A stretch of DNA of 64,000 nucleotides from Pontibacter sp. E15-1 (GCF_022601975.1 NZ_JAKVIR010000020.1:60569-124568), one strand, 5' to 3'. Positions 52,349-59,731 are shown, numbered from the stretch's first letter. The notes: a model not told the origin generated them from the sequence alone. Translations and numbers: made by a program.

Positions 52349-52994
52349 AGTTGTTATTTTTCTCTTCAAGTAAGCCAAACATTATTCTTTCCATTTTTTC
52401 GAACCCTGGCTCTTCAACTTTACATGAAAGCAGATAGTTATAGAAAGCACCATAGTCTATAAACCTGATTGAGGTCGGTGTTATTACTTGAAAAGTAAAA
52501 CTTCTGGGGTGAGTAAAACTGCAGGAAGATGACAAACTAATGGTTTGTACTCCTGTATTCAGAATATCATTCTTAACAATGCGTCTCTCAAACTCATCCC
52601 AGCCTTTTGATGGAATAAAATTTTCTCTTGACAGAAGTTTACCAGTTAGATAATTTAACTTATATATAGTTCCGGTCCATTCTCCCCGCTGCATTTGCAT
52701 ATCATAAACAGCTGTTGTATCAAAATCTTGATACGAGAATAATCTTATTACCAAATCAGTATCTGTATTAAGTGCACTATCAAGCTTTAATGCTTCATTT
52801 ATTTTGTCTATATAGTTATGATTTAATTCATAGCTACTTTCAGATGTATCAAGTTTGATGTAATTGATGATGCCTAATCTTTCAGAAGTCAATTCCTTTG
52901 CTATCGATACAGCAGTTTTTTCTTCACCAGTTTGTCCTTTACAACCAATTAAACCCCAAAAGATGACTAAAATAACGATTTTTAGATATTTCAT
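52344..52994 (-). CDS. Cassette-borne lipoprotein of unknown function
   Basis: The 216 aa protein has lipobox LIGC (Cys18). The remainder is mixed alpha/beta with no family I can name; a pair of segments (LVIRLFSYQDFDTTAVYDMQMQRGEW, LLSRENFIPSKGWDEFERR) may form a small sandwich. It is AT-rich. The 8-base core at its start (GTTACCAG on the minus strand) is exactly complementary to the core at its end (CTGGTAAC), so it is a complete gene cassette. The stop codon TAA lies inside the end core. Confidence 0.65.
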   Translation of the reverse strand: MKYLKIVILVIFWGLIGCKGQTGEEKTAVSIAKELTSERLGIINYIKLDTSESSYELNHNYIDKINEALKLDSALNTDTDLVIRLFSYQDFDTTAVYDMQMQRGEWTGTIYKLNYLTGKLLSRENFIPSKGWDEFERRIVKNDILNTGVQTISLSSSCSFTHPRSFTFQVITPTSIRFIDYGAFYNYLLSCKVEEPGFEKMERIMFGLLEEKNNNW

Positions 52995-53002
52995 TTATAA
53001 CT

Positions 53003-53053
53003 GGTAACGGCTTGGCTAAGGCACGCCTAAGTGTGCTTTATCTCTTGTTGGCA
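53003..53053 (-). repeat. attC-like site B2
   Basis: A 51 bp palindrome between the lipoprotein and SMI1 cassettes. Left core GGTAAC (53003-53008) belongs to the start of the lipoprotein cassette; right core GTTGGCA (53047-53053) belongs to the end of the SMI1 cassette. The inside holds GGCAC GCCTAA GTGTGC pairing. It is shorter and different in sequence from B1 and B3 but has the same layout. Confidence 0.7.
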
Positions 53054-53067
53054 AGCGTTATTTTTGT

Positions 53068-53487
53068 CTATATACTTTCTTCAATCCAGCACTTATCCAC
53101 CCATTCCAAGAAATTTTCCCACTTTTCATCAGTTAAACCATTGTGAGAACAGAATCGAACATTATACTCTGGAGGTGATGAGGTCAAATCAAAACAGTAG
53201 AAGTCGGAGTTATCTTCTAAAAAAGGAATCAGATGTTCTGATAGACCTGCTTCATGTGCTTCTCTGACAGCTTTAACGAGGTCAGTGTAGCTTCCATTTT
53301 CAAATAGCTGTAATGGTTCGATTGTTCCTAAGACTACATCGGAATACTCTAACTGGTATTTTACATATGATGGAGGAAACTTTAACTCTAATTTTCTTTC
53401 TGCATTTTCGATGTCTTTTCTTGTCGGTAGCTTAGGTGGTATAGGCACTTCTCCGCTAACTTCTCTCAACCTTTCTAATGTTTCCAT
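53068..53487 (-). CDS. SMI1/KNR4 (SUKH-1) family protein, cassette-borne
   Basis: The 139 aa protein matches the SUKH-1 pattern: PTRKDIENAERKLELKFPPSYVKYQLEYSD at the start, then GTIEPLQLF, LIPFLEDNSDFYCFDLTS and the closing NFLEWVDKCWI. SUKH proteins often act as immunity proteins against contact-dependent or polymorphic toxins. No toxin gene is adjacent, so it would be an orphan immunity gene picked up for protection (inference). It is AT-rich and bounded by perfectly matching 7-base cores (53505-53510 with its neighbour, and 53047-53053). Confidence 0.88.
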   Translation of the reverse strand: METLERLREVSGEVPIPPKLPTRKDIENAERKLELKFPPSYVKYQLEYSDVVLGTIEPLQLFENGSYTDLVKAVREAHEAGLSEHLIPFLEDNSDFYCFDLTSSPPEYNVRFCSHNGLTDEKWENFLEWVDKCWIEESI

Positions 53488-53504
53488 TTATGAATTTTAT
53501 GTAT

Positions 53505-53569
53505 GCCAACGTCTTGTATAAAAAGTGAACGAGGCGTAGCCGAAGTATGGCTTTTATACCTTGTTGGCC
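53505..53569 (-). repeat. attC-like site B3
   Basis: A 65 bp palindrome: GCCAAC (53505-53510) and GTTGGCC (53563-53569) as outer cores, with TATAAAAAG/CTTTTATA as inner arms and the loop GAGGCGTAGCCGAAG. The left core starts the SMI1 cassette; the right core ends the 53576-54262 cassette. Confidence 0.78.
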
Positions 53570-53575
53570 AAAGTT

Positions 53576-54262
53576 TTATTCTTCCCAAAAGATTTTCTTC
53601 GTATTTAGTCCTTTTGGAGATATCTTTTTTATTGGAGTAAGGTCATACCAAGTTGTTCCTACTTTTGGTAAACCACTCGTAAAAGACCCGTCTGGATTTT
53701 TGTAGACGAAGTTCATACTTTTTGATAGTCGGGTTGATATTGTTATATGCTTTATTGAATCGGAATCTATCTTTATTGTCGTTGCGCCAAGCGGAAATAT
53801 CAATATTTTTTGTTCTCCATTGCTTGAAACAGTTCTGATAATAATTGAATCATTTGTGGTTGCAACAGAGTCAAAGTCATAGATTGCCCTACTCCCTGAA
53901 TTTGATTTGTAATATACCGTTTCAACTATAAAATCACCTACCTTTTCAAATTTAGTATCTATTGGGAGCGTGTCCTTTGGCTGTTCTAAGTCTGATTTAA
54001 AATTATATATCAACAAGGTGTCATCAGAAATCCATTCACTTATTGCACCGTCAATAGACACTCCTTCTCCTTCTTCAAATTCTTCGTTTACTTTGAAAAC
54101 TTCTGTACCCAAAATATCTGGATCATATCTAGCGTAATCGTAGATAACATATTTACCGCTTGGTGTAATCTGCTTCCCGAATCTGTAGTACTCAACCTTC
54201 TCATTCTGTTCGCAAGAGCAAAAAAGTAAAGCGACTATAAAAAGGGAGAGTATCCTTAACAT
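53576..54262 (-). CDS. Cassette-borne lipoprotein of unknown function
   Basis: The 228 aa protein has a lipobox FCSC near residue 17. The body is beta-rich (YYRFGKQITPSGKYVIYDYARYDPDILG, AISEWISDDTLLIYNF), somewhat like WD/NHL-type repeats but not enough to name a family. It is AT-rich. GTTGGCC before its start (54280-54286) exactly complements GGCCAAC after its stop (53563-53569). It is the first cassette of array B, next to the conserved element. Confidence 0.68.
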   Translation of the reverse strand: MLRILSLFIVALLFCSCEQNEKVEYYRFGKQITPSGKYVIYDYARYDPDILGTEVFKVNEEFEEGEGVSIDGAISEWISDDTLLIYNFKSDLEQPKDTLPIDTKFEKVGDFIVETVYYKSNSGSRAIYDFDSVATTNDSIIIRTVSSNGEQKILIFPLGATTIKIDSDSIKHITISTRLSKSMNFVYKNPDGSFTSGLPKVGTTWYDLTPIKKISPKGLNTKKIFWEE

Positions 54263-54291
54263 ATTCTATTACAAATTATGGCCAACTTGTT

Positions 54292-54370
54292 GCTAAACGA
54301 AATAAACATACGGTTTTTTGTCGAAATCGACAGATAACCGTAACCGGACTAACGAATATACTATATCCTA
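54292..54370 (-). repeat. Conserved array-boundary element, copy B
   Basis: This is the third copy of the ~80 bp sequence (GCTAAACGAAATAAACATAC at its left end, GTCGAAATCGAC in the centre). On the minus strand it ends ...TTTAGCAACAA and then the GTTGGCC start core of the first cassette follows at once. On the + strand it runs into the decayed MFS gene start. Confidence 0.75.
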
Positions 54371-54411
54371 ATATAGCTACATATTCCCTCGATTCATATT
54401 GGCTGCGTTTT

Positions 54412-54488
54412 CTTTGCAATTTCCACAACATAAGCTATCGTGAAACATATAAACACAACTATATATACCAACTAAGAAAACTGCCTCC
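54412..54488 (+). pseudogene. Decayed duplicate of the MFS gene promoter and start
   Basis: This aligns without gaps to 55184-55260; by hand I count 61 of 77 identical bases, most changes being transitions. The start codon is ATA (54465-54467) instead of ATG, and the frame is not continued. Similarity may reach further left at lower level. Confidence 0.75.
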
Positions 54489-54526
54489 TACATATATAAA
54501 GACAGCGGCGGCCCCCTCCAGCGAGG

Positions 54527-55033
54527 TTAAAAAGCCATCGACAGTCCTACGCCGGTGCCTGTAGCGCCGAGGTAGATTGCAGGTTTTTCTTTTTTGTGGT
54601 TATAGCCGCTCAGTCCGGCGTTGTACACGTCAATGGCGTGTTCGGCTTGTTTGTTGGCCTTGTTCAGAAAAGGAAGGGAGGCACCCACCATACCGACCCC
54701 TATCCCAGCAAAAATACCATACACTTCCCAGTAGCGCCGCGAGCCGCCGGATTTGAAAACTTCGCCCAAAGGCACAATGGCCATCGCCACTCCCATGTAT
54801 AAGATACTGTTGCCGACAGCAGCGTTCCGTTTCGCTGGCCTGATTAGTTGGTAGGCTTGCTCATTGTTTTCGAGAATGGTGGCAACCTCTTTGATGCCTA
54901 TGTCCAACGCATCATACTTGAATTTATACCTCGGGAAGCCTTCTTCCATACCGATTTTCGTAACGCCCGCCTGCGCAGACAGCCTGGAAGTACTCAGCAA
55001 AACTGCCACAAGGGCAAGCAAAATGATTTTCAT
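54527..55033 (-). CDS. Exported protein of unknown function
   Basis: The product is 168 aa from the ATG at 55033, which gives a clean signal peptide (MKIILLALVAVLLSTSRLSAQAG); an upstream ATG at 55087 is possible. Two Gly/Ala-rich hydrophobic stretches follow (AAVGNSILYMGVAMAIVPLG, WEVYGIFAGIGVGMVGASLPFL), with a closing beta segment (YLGATGTGVGLSMAF) that ends in Phe like an outer-membrane protein. I do not recognise the family. Its GC content is close to the core, so it is not obviously part of the AT-rich array. It sits between the decayed and intact MFS starts. Confidence 0.65.
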   Translation of the reverse strand: MKIILLALVAVLLSTSRLSAQAGVTKIGMEEGFPRYKFKYDALDIGIKEVATILENNEQAYQLIRPAKRNAAVGNSILYMGVAMAIVPLGEVFKSGGSRRYWEVYGIFAGIGVGMVGASLPFLNKANKQAEHAIDVYNAGLSGYNHKKEKPAIYLGATGTGVGLSMAF

Positions 55034-55183
55034 AGCGTAGCGGGTAAGGATAAACGGCTTCCGGAACAGCGCCTTCCGTTTGGCCACCTAATATAATGCA
55101 ATTCCTTAAATATCACTATCTCATATAGCATGTTGTTTTGCAGCATAACCCCGGCTTTTTCCATCATTCTCCTGCTTGCTCCG

Positions 55184-55260
55184 CTTTGCAATTTTCGCTA
55201 CAAAAGCTAACTTACAAGATATAAACGCGACTATATATGCCAGCCGAGAAAACTGTCTCC
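55184..55260 (+). repeat. Parent sequence of the duplicated MFS gene start
   Basis: The upstream 53 bp and first 24 bp of the intact MFS gene, partner of 54412-54488. Confidence 0.75.
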
Positions 55261-56481
55261 AACAAAAACATCCTTTTTAACGCCTCCGTGATTGTGGCCG
55301 CGCTGGGCTACTTTGTGGATATCTACGACCTGGTACTCTTCAGTATTGTGCGCATCCCCAGCCTCCGGGACCTTGGCATCACGAGCCAGGCGGCACTGCT
55401 GGAGGACGGCGTGATGCTACTCAACATGCAGATGCTGGGCATGCTGGTGGGCGGCGTGGCCTGGGGCATCCTCGGCGACAAGCGGGGCAGGTTGTCGGTG
55501 CTGTTCGGCTCTATCTTCCTGTACTCGGTGGCCAACATTCTCAACGGTTTTGTGACTACTATCCCGATGTATGCGTTTCTGCGTTTTGTGGCCGGCCTTG
55601 GGCTGGCAGGCGAGTTGGGCGCGGGCATTACGCTGGTAAGTGAGGTGCTGCCAAAGGAGAAACGGGGGTATGGCACCATGATCGTAGCCACTATCGGTAT
55701 ATCGGGCGCTATCCTGGCGGGTTTCGTGGGCGAGTCGTTTGGCTGGCGCACGGCCTACTTTATCGGCGGCGGACTCGGTTTTCTGCTGCTGTTCCTGCGC
55801 ATCGGGGTATACGAGTCGGGGATGTTTGAGCATGTGAAGAGCACTGCGCATGTTACACGTGGAAATTTCCTGAGTCTGTTCTCGAACGGCAAGCGCTTCC
55901 GCAAATACCTCAAATGCATTTTGGTGGGCGTGCCGATCTGGTACGTGGTGGGCATCCTGATTACGTTTTCGCCGGAGTTTGGCGTGGAGTTAGGTATGGA
56001 AGAGACCGTTTCAGCGGCAAAGGCCGTGTCGTTCTGCTACCTTGGTCTGGTGGTGGGCGACTTCCTGAGCGGTTTCCTGAGCCAGCGCTTTAAGAGCCGC
56101 CGCATGATTGTGCTGGTCTTCCTGCTGCTCACGGGGGCTTTTGTGGCCTTCTACCTGCTCAGCCGAAATCTCTCCCTGGACTCGTTCTACATCCTATGCG
56201 TGGCGCTCGGGTTGGCCAGTGGGTATTGGGCCGTGTTCGTGACCATTGCGGCCGAGCAGTTTGGCACCAACATCCGGGCTACCGTAACCACCACGGTGCC
56301 CAATTTTGTGCGCGGCGCCGTGGTACCGCTCACGCTTACGTTTGAGGCCCTGAAAGACAGTTGGGGCATTGTCCCGACGGCTATGGCGCTGGGCGCACTT
56401 TGCCTTTCCATAGCCGTGGCCTCCATCCTGACGCTGGAGGAAACCTATTCTAAGGACCTTAACTTCCTGGAGCCGATATAA
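55237..56481 (+). CDS. Major facilitator superfamily transporter
   Basis: The 414 aa protein has 12 predicted membrane helices. GVAWGILGDKRGRLSVLFGS is the MFS motif A between helices 2 and 3, and RFVAGLGLAGELGAGITLVSEVLPKEKRGYGTM covers helices 4-5 with the sugar/organic-acid-porter pattern. An acidic residue in helix 1 (GYFVDIYDLVLFSIV) fits the metabolite:H+ symporter branch. The substrate is unknown. Its start region has a decayed duplicate upstream (54412-54488). A terminator follows. Confidence 0.9.
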   Translation: MPAEKTVSNKNILFNASVIVAALGYFVDIYDLVLFSIVRIPSLRDLGITSQAALLEDGVMLLNMQMLGMLVGGVAWGILGDKRGRLSVLFGSIFLYSVANILNGFVTTIPMYAFLRFVAGLGLAGELGAGITLVSEVLPKEKRGYGTMIVATIGISGAILAGFVGESFGWRTAYFIGGGLGFLLLFLRIGVYESGMFEHVKSTAHVTRGNFLSLFSNGKRFRKYLKCILVGVPIWYVVGILITFSPEFGVELGMEETVSAAKAVSFCYLGLVVGDFLSGFLSQRFKSRRMIVLVFLLLTGAFVAFYLLSRNLSLDSFYILCVALGLASGYWAVFVTIAAEQFGTNIRATVTTTVPNFVRGAVVPLTLTFEALKDSWGIVPTAMALGALCLSIAVASILTLEETYSKDLNFLEPI

Positions 56482-56483
56482 CC

Positions 56484-56513
56484 AAAAAGTGCTCACTCAC
56501 TTTTTTTTGTACT
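56484..56513 (+). terminator. MFS gene terminator
   Basis: AAAAAGTG pairs with CACTTTTT around CTCACT, followed by a T-run. Confidence 0.8.
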
Positions 56514-57000
56514 TATTTTTAAACTTTACTTCTGCTGTAAACCAATGCGTTAGCAAAGAGCCACAGCTTCAGTGCAATAACACCGGCAACTAATGTTTCG
56601 CACATCCAGTATAATTATATATAGACTTTACTGTATATAATATATAGAGCGTATGCGCAATCCCTCTGCCTCCGACCAAGCTGATTTAGCTTTATTAGCC
56701 GCTTTGTTCTTAATGATCGTCCTATTTACCTCTTACAGGGCAAACAACAACAGGCCTGAAGCAGAGCAGCAGCGCCTACCGGCAACAGCAGTCTCCGCCG
56801 CAGGCCTGGCTATCGTCGCCACACCGCCTACCGGGATTGTCGGTTTCTAAAGCTCCCGGCAACGCATCCACCCCAGTTTCATACACAGTTCCTTCGCACT
56901 TGCGGCAAGCAGTGCAACGCTTGCCCAATGCTGGTCAGCATCGGGCGATAAACTGGCGGGTAAATACTTCCTGTTTCAGCTTAAAAGCGTAATTTTGTAT
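56514..57000. other. Mostly gene-free interval with one small ORF
   Basis: AT-rich with several TATATA words near 56615-56650. It contains only the weak ORF at 56653-56850. No promoter pair with good spacing was found for DUF4286. Confidence 0.4.
56653..56850 (+). CDS. Possible small one-helix membrane protein
   Basis: A 65 aa ORF starting at ATG, with one hydrophobic helix (ADLALLAALFLMIVLFTSY) and a polar/Pro tail. No family is recognised. It may be spurious; the only support is the helix and the ATG after an AT-rich leader. Confidence 0.35.
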   Translation: MRNPSASDQADLALLAALFLMIVLFTSYRANNNRPEAEQQRLPATAVSAAGLAIVATPPTGIVGF

Positions 57001-57333
57001 ATGATCTTGTACAACGTAACCGTAAGTATCGATAATAACGTGGCCGATGAGTGGCTGGAGTGGATGAAAACCGTGCACATACCGGAGGTAATGGATACGG
57101 GTTATTTTCTTGGTAACCAGATTTGCCGTGTGGTGGAGGATGAGGAGACCGGCGGCAAGACCTATGCCGTGCAGTATACCTGCCGCAGCGTGGAGGATTT
57201 GCAGGAGTACCAGCGCGACCACTCCCCTGCCCTGCAACAAAAAGTAAACGACCGCTATGCAGGCTACTATGCCTCGTTCCGGACCATGCTGGAGGTAGTG
57301 GGCGTAAACGTGGAGCGCCCTGAAGCGCAATAA
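57001..57333 (+). CDS. DUF4286 family protein
   Basis: The product is 110 aa from the ATG at 57001; a TTG two codons earlier is also in frame. MILYNVTVSIDNNVADEWLEWMKTVHIPEVMDTGYF is the DUF4286 hallmark, a ferredoxin-like dimeric barrel. FRTMLEVVGVNVE closes it. Function is unknown; it is widespread in Bacteroidota. Confidence 0.9.
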   Translation: MILYNVTVSIDNNVADEWLEWMKTVHIPEVMDTGYFLGNQICRVVEDEETGGKTYAVQYTCRSVEDLQEYQRDHSPALQQKVNDRYAGYYASFRTMLEVVGVNVERPEAQ

Positions 57334-57352
57334 AAAGACATCATCTTTGTAG

Positions 57353-57395
57353 ACAGGCTGGGCCGGACCATAGGTATGGATCCGGCCCAGCCTGT
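57353..57395. terminator. Long-stem terminator between DUF4286 and the GNAT gene
   Basis: A 15 bp perfect stem (ACAGGCTGGGCCGGA with TCCGGCCCAGCCTGT), followed by TTTATA on the right. It lies between converging genes. Confidence 0.75.
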
Positions 57396-57409
57396 TTATA
57401 CCCGGCAGA

Positions 57410-57883
57410 CTACGCGTCGAACTGCTGAATCTGCTCCTCGTTCATGTTACAGTTAATCCATTCGCCGTCGAGGTTGGCGCCAATCTTTTTGTAGAAAGCA
57501 ATGGCCGGCTCGTTCCATTCCAGCACCTGCCACTTAAACCGCTTGGCACCTAGTACCTTCGCCTCGTGCGCCACTGCCCTGAACAGCTTACGCCCGATGC
57601 CTGCGCGGCGCATCCGCTCCGTCACTACCAGGTCCTCCAAAAACAGCATTCTGCCCTTCCAGGTGGAGTAGGCAATGTAGTACAGGGCAATGCCCATAAT
57701 CCCGTCTGCCGACTCCGCCACAAAGAACTTGAAAATCGGGTTCTCGCCGAAGCCATCGCGCTCCATGTCCTCCAGCGTGTTGGTCACCTCCTGTGGCGCA
57801 CGCTCAAAGTCGGCCAGTTCCTGTATCAGGGCATATACCTGCGGCAAGTCGTCTATTATTCCTTTTCTGATTGCTACTTCCAT
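57410..57883 (-). CDS. GNAT-family N-acetyltransferase (diamine acetyltransferase-like)
   Basis: The 157 aa protein has LEDLVVTERMRRAGIGRKLFRAVAHEA, the acetyl-CoA-binding motif A (RxxGxG/A), preceded by IMGIALYYIAYSTWKGRMLFLEDL, which resembles spermidine/diamine acetyltransferases. WNEPAIAFYKKIGA is motif B. The acceptor is not proven. Confidence 0.88.
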   Translation of the reverse strand: MEVAIRKGIIDDLPQVYALIQELADFERAPQEVTNTLEDMERDGFGENPIFKFFVAESADGIMGIALYYIAYSTWKGRMLFLEDLVVTERMRRAGIGRKLFRAVAHEAKVLGAKRFKWQVLEWNEPAIAFYKKIGANLDGEWINCNMNEEQIQQFDA

Positions 57884-57930
57884 ATTGGTTGTTGATTGTT
57901 AATTGTTGGTTGTTGAATGGCTAATTCACT
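57884..57930. repeat. TTG-rich degenerate repeat
   Basis: TTGGTTGTTGATTGTTAATT and related words run for about 40 bp between the GNAT gene start and the thioesterase end. Low complexity. Confidence 0.5.
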
Positions 57931-57956
57931 CTGTAACTTTCTAACTCCAAAACTCC

Positions 57957-58709
57957 CTAGCTCCCTACCTTTCTCCACTTCGTTTGGGCCTGTACCAGTT
58001 CTTTGCCGTTTTCCTGGCTGCTGAGTTTGTGCAAAAAGGTATCGGCTACTTCGGCGGGTGCCACGGCGGCATGCACGGTATCGCCCAAGGCGGTTTCGGC
58101 CCGGAAGATGATATCGATCTCACGCAGCTGCTTTTGCTGCAGCACTTCCAGCGGCATCGAATCGAGGACCCATTGCAGGTAGCGCGTGTTGGTGACGTGG
58201 CGGTTCAGGTCGATGTCATGCCAACGCACCGGAATCTGCTGCTCCTGCGTTGGTTCCTTTAGCTGCGGCAGCTTGCCTTTCGCGAAGGGCAGCGGCGGCT
58301 CGGTGGGCGCCACTTCTATACCGGTGATCAGCTCGGGCAACGACACCAGTTGGCGCTTCACCATGTCCATCACCAGCCATACGCTCGTCGCCTGCCCCAG
58401 CAGTTCCCGCTCCGCGCTGTATACCCTGAAGTCGCGGTGCATGAAGATGCGCTCGCGCCCGGAGGCCCACGTTTCCACGGTTAGCTCTTCGCTGTGCCGG
58501 GGGTAGCGGAACATTTCCACCCGCATCCGTTGCAGCACCCAGGTCATGTCCTGCTTCAGCAAATCATACATCGAAATGCCCAGCGTCACGGTATTGTCCC
58601 AGGCGGCCTCGTGCATATAACTGACCAGGGCTGGCAAGGTGGCCTGCCCCCGGTAGTCTATCTCATGCGAGCGAACGGTGAACTCGCTTGCGCCTCCAAC
58701 TGCTTTCAT
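57957..58709 (-). CDS. Acyl-ACP thioesterase
   Basis: The product is 250 aa from the ATG at 58709 (MKAVGGASEFTVRSHEIDYRGQATL), the usual length; the frame is open to 58820, but the added Arg-rich stretch is not family-like. It has a double hotdog fold. ASGRERIFMHRDFRVY and RWHDIDLNRHVTNTRYLQWVLDSM (Asp-Asn-His active region) identify it. It releases free fatty acids from ACP. Monocistronic. Confidence 0.92.
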   Translation of the reverse strand: MKAVGGASEFTVRSHEIDYRGQATLPALVSYMHEAAWDNTVTLGISMYDLLKQDMTWVLQRMRVEMFRYPRHSEELTVETWASGRERIFMHRDFRVYSAERELLGQATSVWLVMDMVKRQLVSLPELITGIEVAPTEPPLPFAKGKLPQLKEPTQEQQIPVRWHDIDLNRHVTNTRYLQWVLDSMPLEVLQQKQLREIDIIFRAETALGDTVHAAVAPAEVADTFLHKLSSQENGKELVQAQTKWRKVGS

Positions 58710-58910
58710 CTTCTCAGGTTTGTGCTCCGCTAAGGTACGGAAGAATCGGCGGCGCAACCAACTTGGCCCATAAAACACGCCTCCGCTCGCCTCTGGCCGC
58801 CGAGATGACATGTCATTCAATTATTGAATAGCTGCAGCATATTTGAAGATACTTATGTGCTAAAACCTACCTCTCCCAAGAGAGGAATTTCTGTCTGATT
58901 TATAACAGAA
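58710..58910. other. Intergenic region upstream of the thioesterase
   Basis: It contains CTCTCCCAAGAGAG (about 58871-58884), a small palindrome. Nothing else is supported. The left palindromic repeat of the RAYT unit begins at 58911. Confidence 0.35.
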
Positions 58911-59015
58911 GCCTGCAGATAGCGCACATTCGCCGGAGGCGAACGGGAGCAGGAGATAGCCTTCGCTGCCTTCGCTCGCGTCCCGCAAGTGTAAGCTATC
59001 TGCAGGCCTCTGGCC
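58911..59015. repeat. Left REP-like palindromic repeat of the RAYT unit
   Basis: About 105 bp. The termini GCCTGCAGATAGC and GCTATCTGCAGGC are perfect inverted repeats. The inside shares words with the right copy (59606-59725) in the same order: CGCACA, TCGCC.GAGGCGA, GAGCAGGAGA, CTTCGCTCGCGTCCCGC, AGTGTAAGCTAT. Long REP-like repeats on both sides are typical of RAYT genes. Confidence 0.85.
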
Positions 59016-59058
59016 AAGCCAGGATTTTTAGCGTAATCCCATTTTATACAATAGACTT

Positions 59059-59589
59059 ATGAGCGAATATAGGAGAACATCGCCAGATGAAGTATACTTT
59101 GTAACACTAACCATAGTCGGCTGGGTTGATGTTTTTAGCAGAAAGGAATATAAAGACATTTTAGTCGAGAATCTGAAGTTATGCCAACAAAAGCAAGGGC
59201 TGGAAATCTTCGCTTATGTCATCATGACAAATCACTTGCATATGATTGCCCGCAGGCAAAATGCAGACCTCGTAGAGTTACTTGGAAGATTCAAAAGTTA
59301 CACTGCCAAAAAGATCATAGAAGCGATAGAGAAAAACCCTCAGGAGAGCAGAAAAGAATGGCTGCTTTACCTGTTCAAGCATTTTGCAAAAACAAACACC
59401 CAACACAGCAATTATCATTTCTGGAACTACAAGAACCACCCAACTTTGCTGCACACAAACGCGGTTCTTGAGCAGAAAGTGGACTATATTCATCAAAATC
59501 CTGTGCGGGCTGGGCTGGTAGCTGAGCCTACGCATTATGTATACAGTAGCGCCTGTACGGATAGCCCAATCACGGTTTCTGAGATGTGA
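59059..59589 (+). CDS. REP-associated tyrosine transposase (RAYT, Y1-type)
   Basis: The 176 aa protein of the IS200/IS605-related Y1 fold has the metal-binding HxH in YVIMTNHLHMIARR (residues 53-66) and the region LEQKVDYIHQNPVRAGLV with the nucleophile Tyr (Tyr143). RAYTs cut and join single-stranded REP hairpins and are thought to spread them. It is flanked by two large palindromic repeats in direct orientation, with 43 bp on the left and 16 bp on the right between repeat and gene. Confidence 0.93.
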   Translation: MSEYRRTSPDEVYFVTLTIVGWVDVFSRKEYKDILVENLKLCQQKQGLEIFAYVIMTNHLHMIARRQNADLVELLGRFKSYTAKKIIEAIEKNPQESRKEWLLYLFKHFAKTNTQHSNYHFWNYKNHPTLLHTNAVLEQKVDYIHQNPVRAGLVAEPTHYVYSSACTDSPITVSEM

Positions 59590-59605
59590 TGTTGCTTTTG
59601 TTTAA

Positions 59606-59725
59606 GCGGCCAGAGGCCTTAAGATAACGCACACTCGCCAGAGGCGAGCGAGAGCAGGAGAAAGCAAAGCAAGTCGCCTTCGCTCGCGTCCCGCGAGTGT
59701 AAGCTATACCTAGGCCTCTGGCCGC
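59606..59725. repeat. Right REP-like palindromic repeat of the RAYT unit
   Basis: About 120 bp. The termini GCGGCCAGAGGCCT and AGGCCTCTGGCCGC are perfect inverted repeats. It is homologous to the left repeat in direct orientation. The inner CACTCGC and GCGAGTG also pair. Confidence 0.85.
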
Positions 59726-59731
59726 TGAGAA

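Noticed and set aside
52285..53569. The palindromes as plain rho-independent terminators
   Set aside because: They lack U-runs, have mismatched nested stems of attC type, and their outer cores match the other end of the same gene rather than only their own partner.
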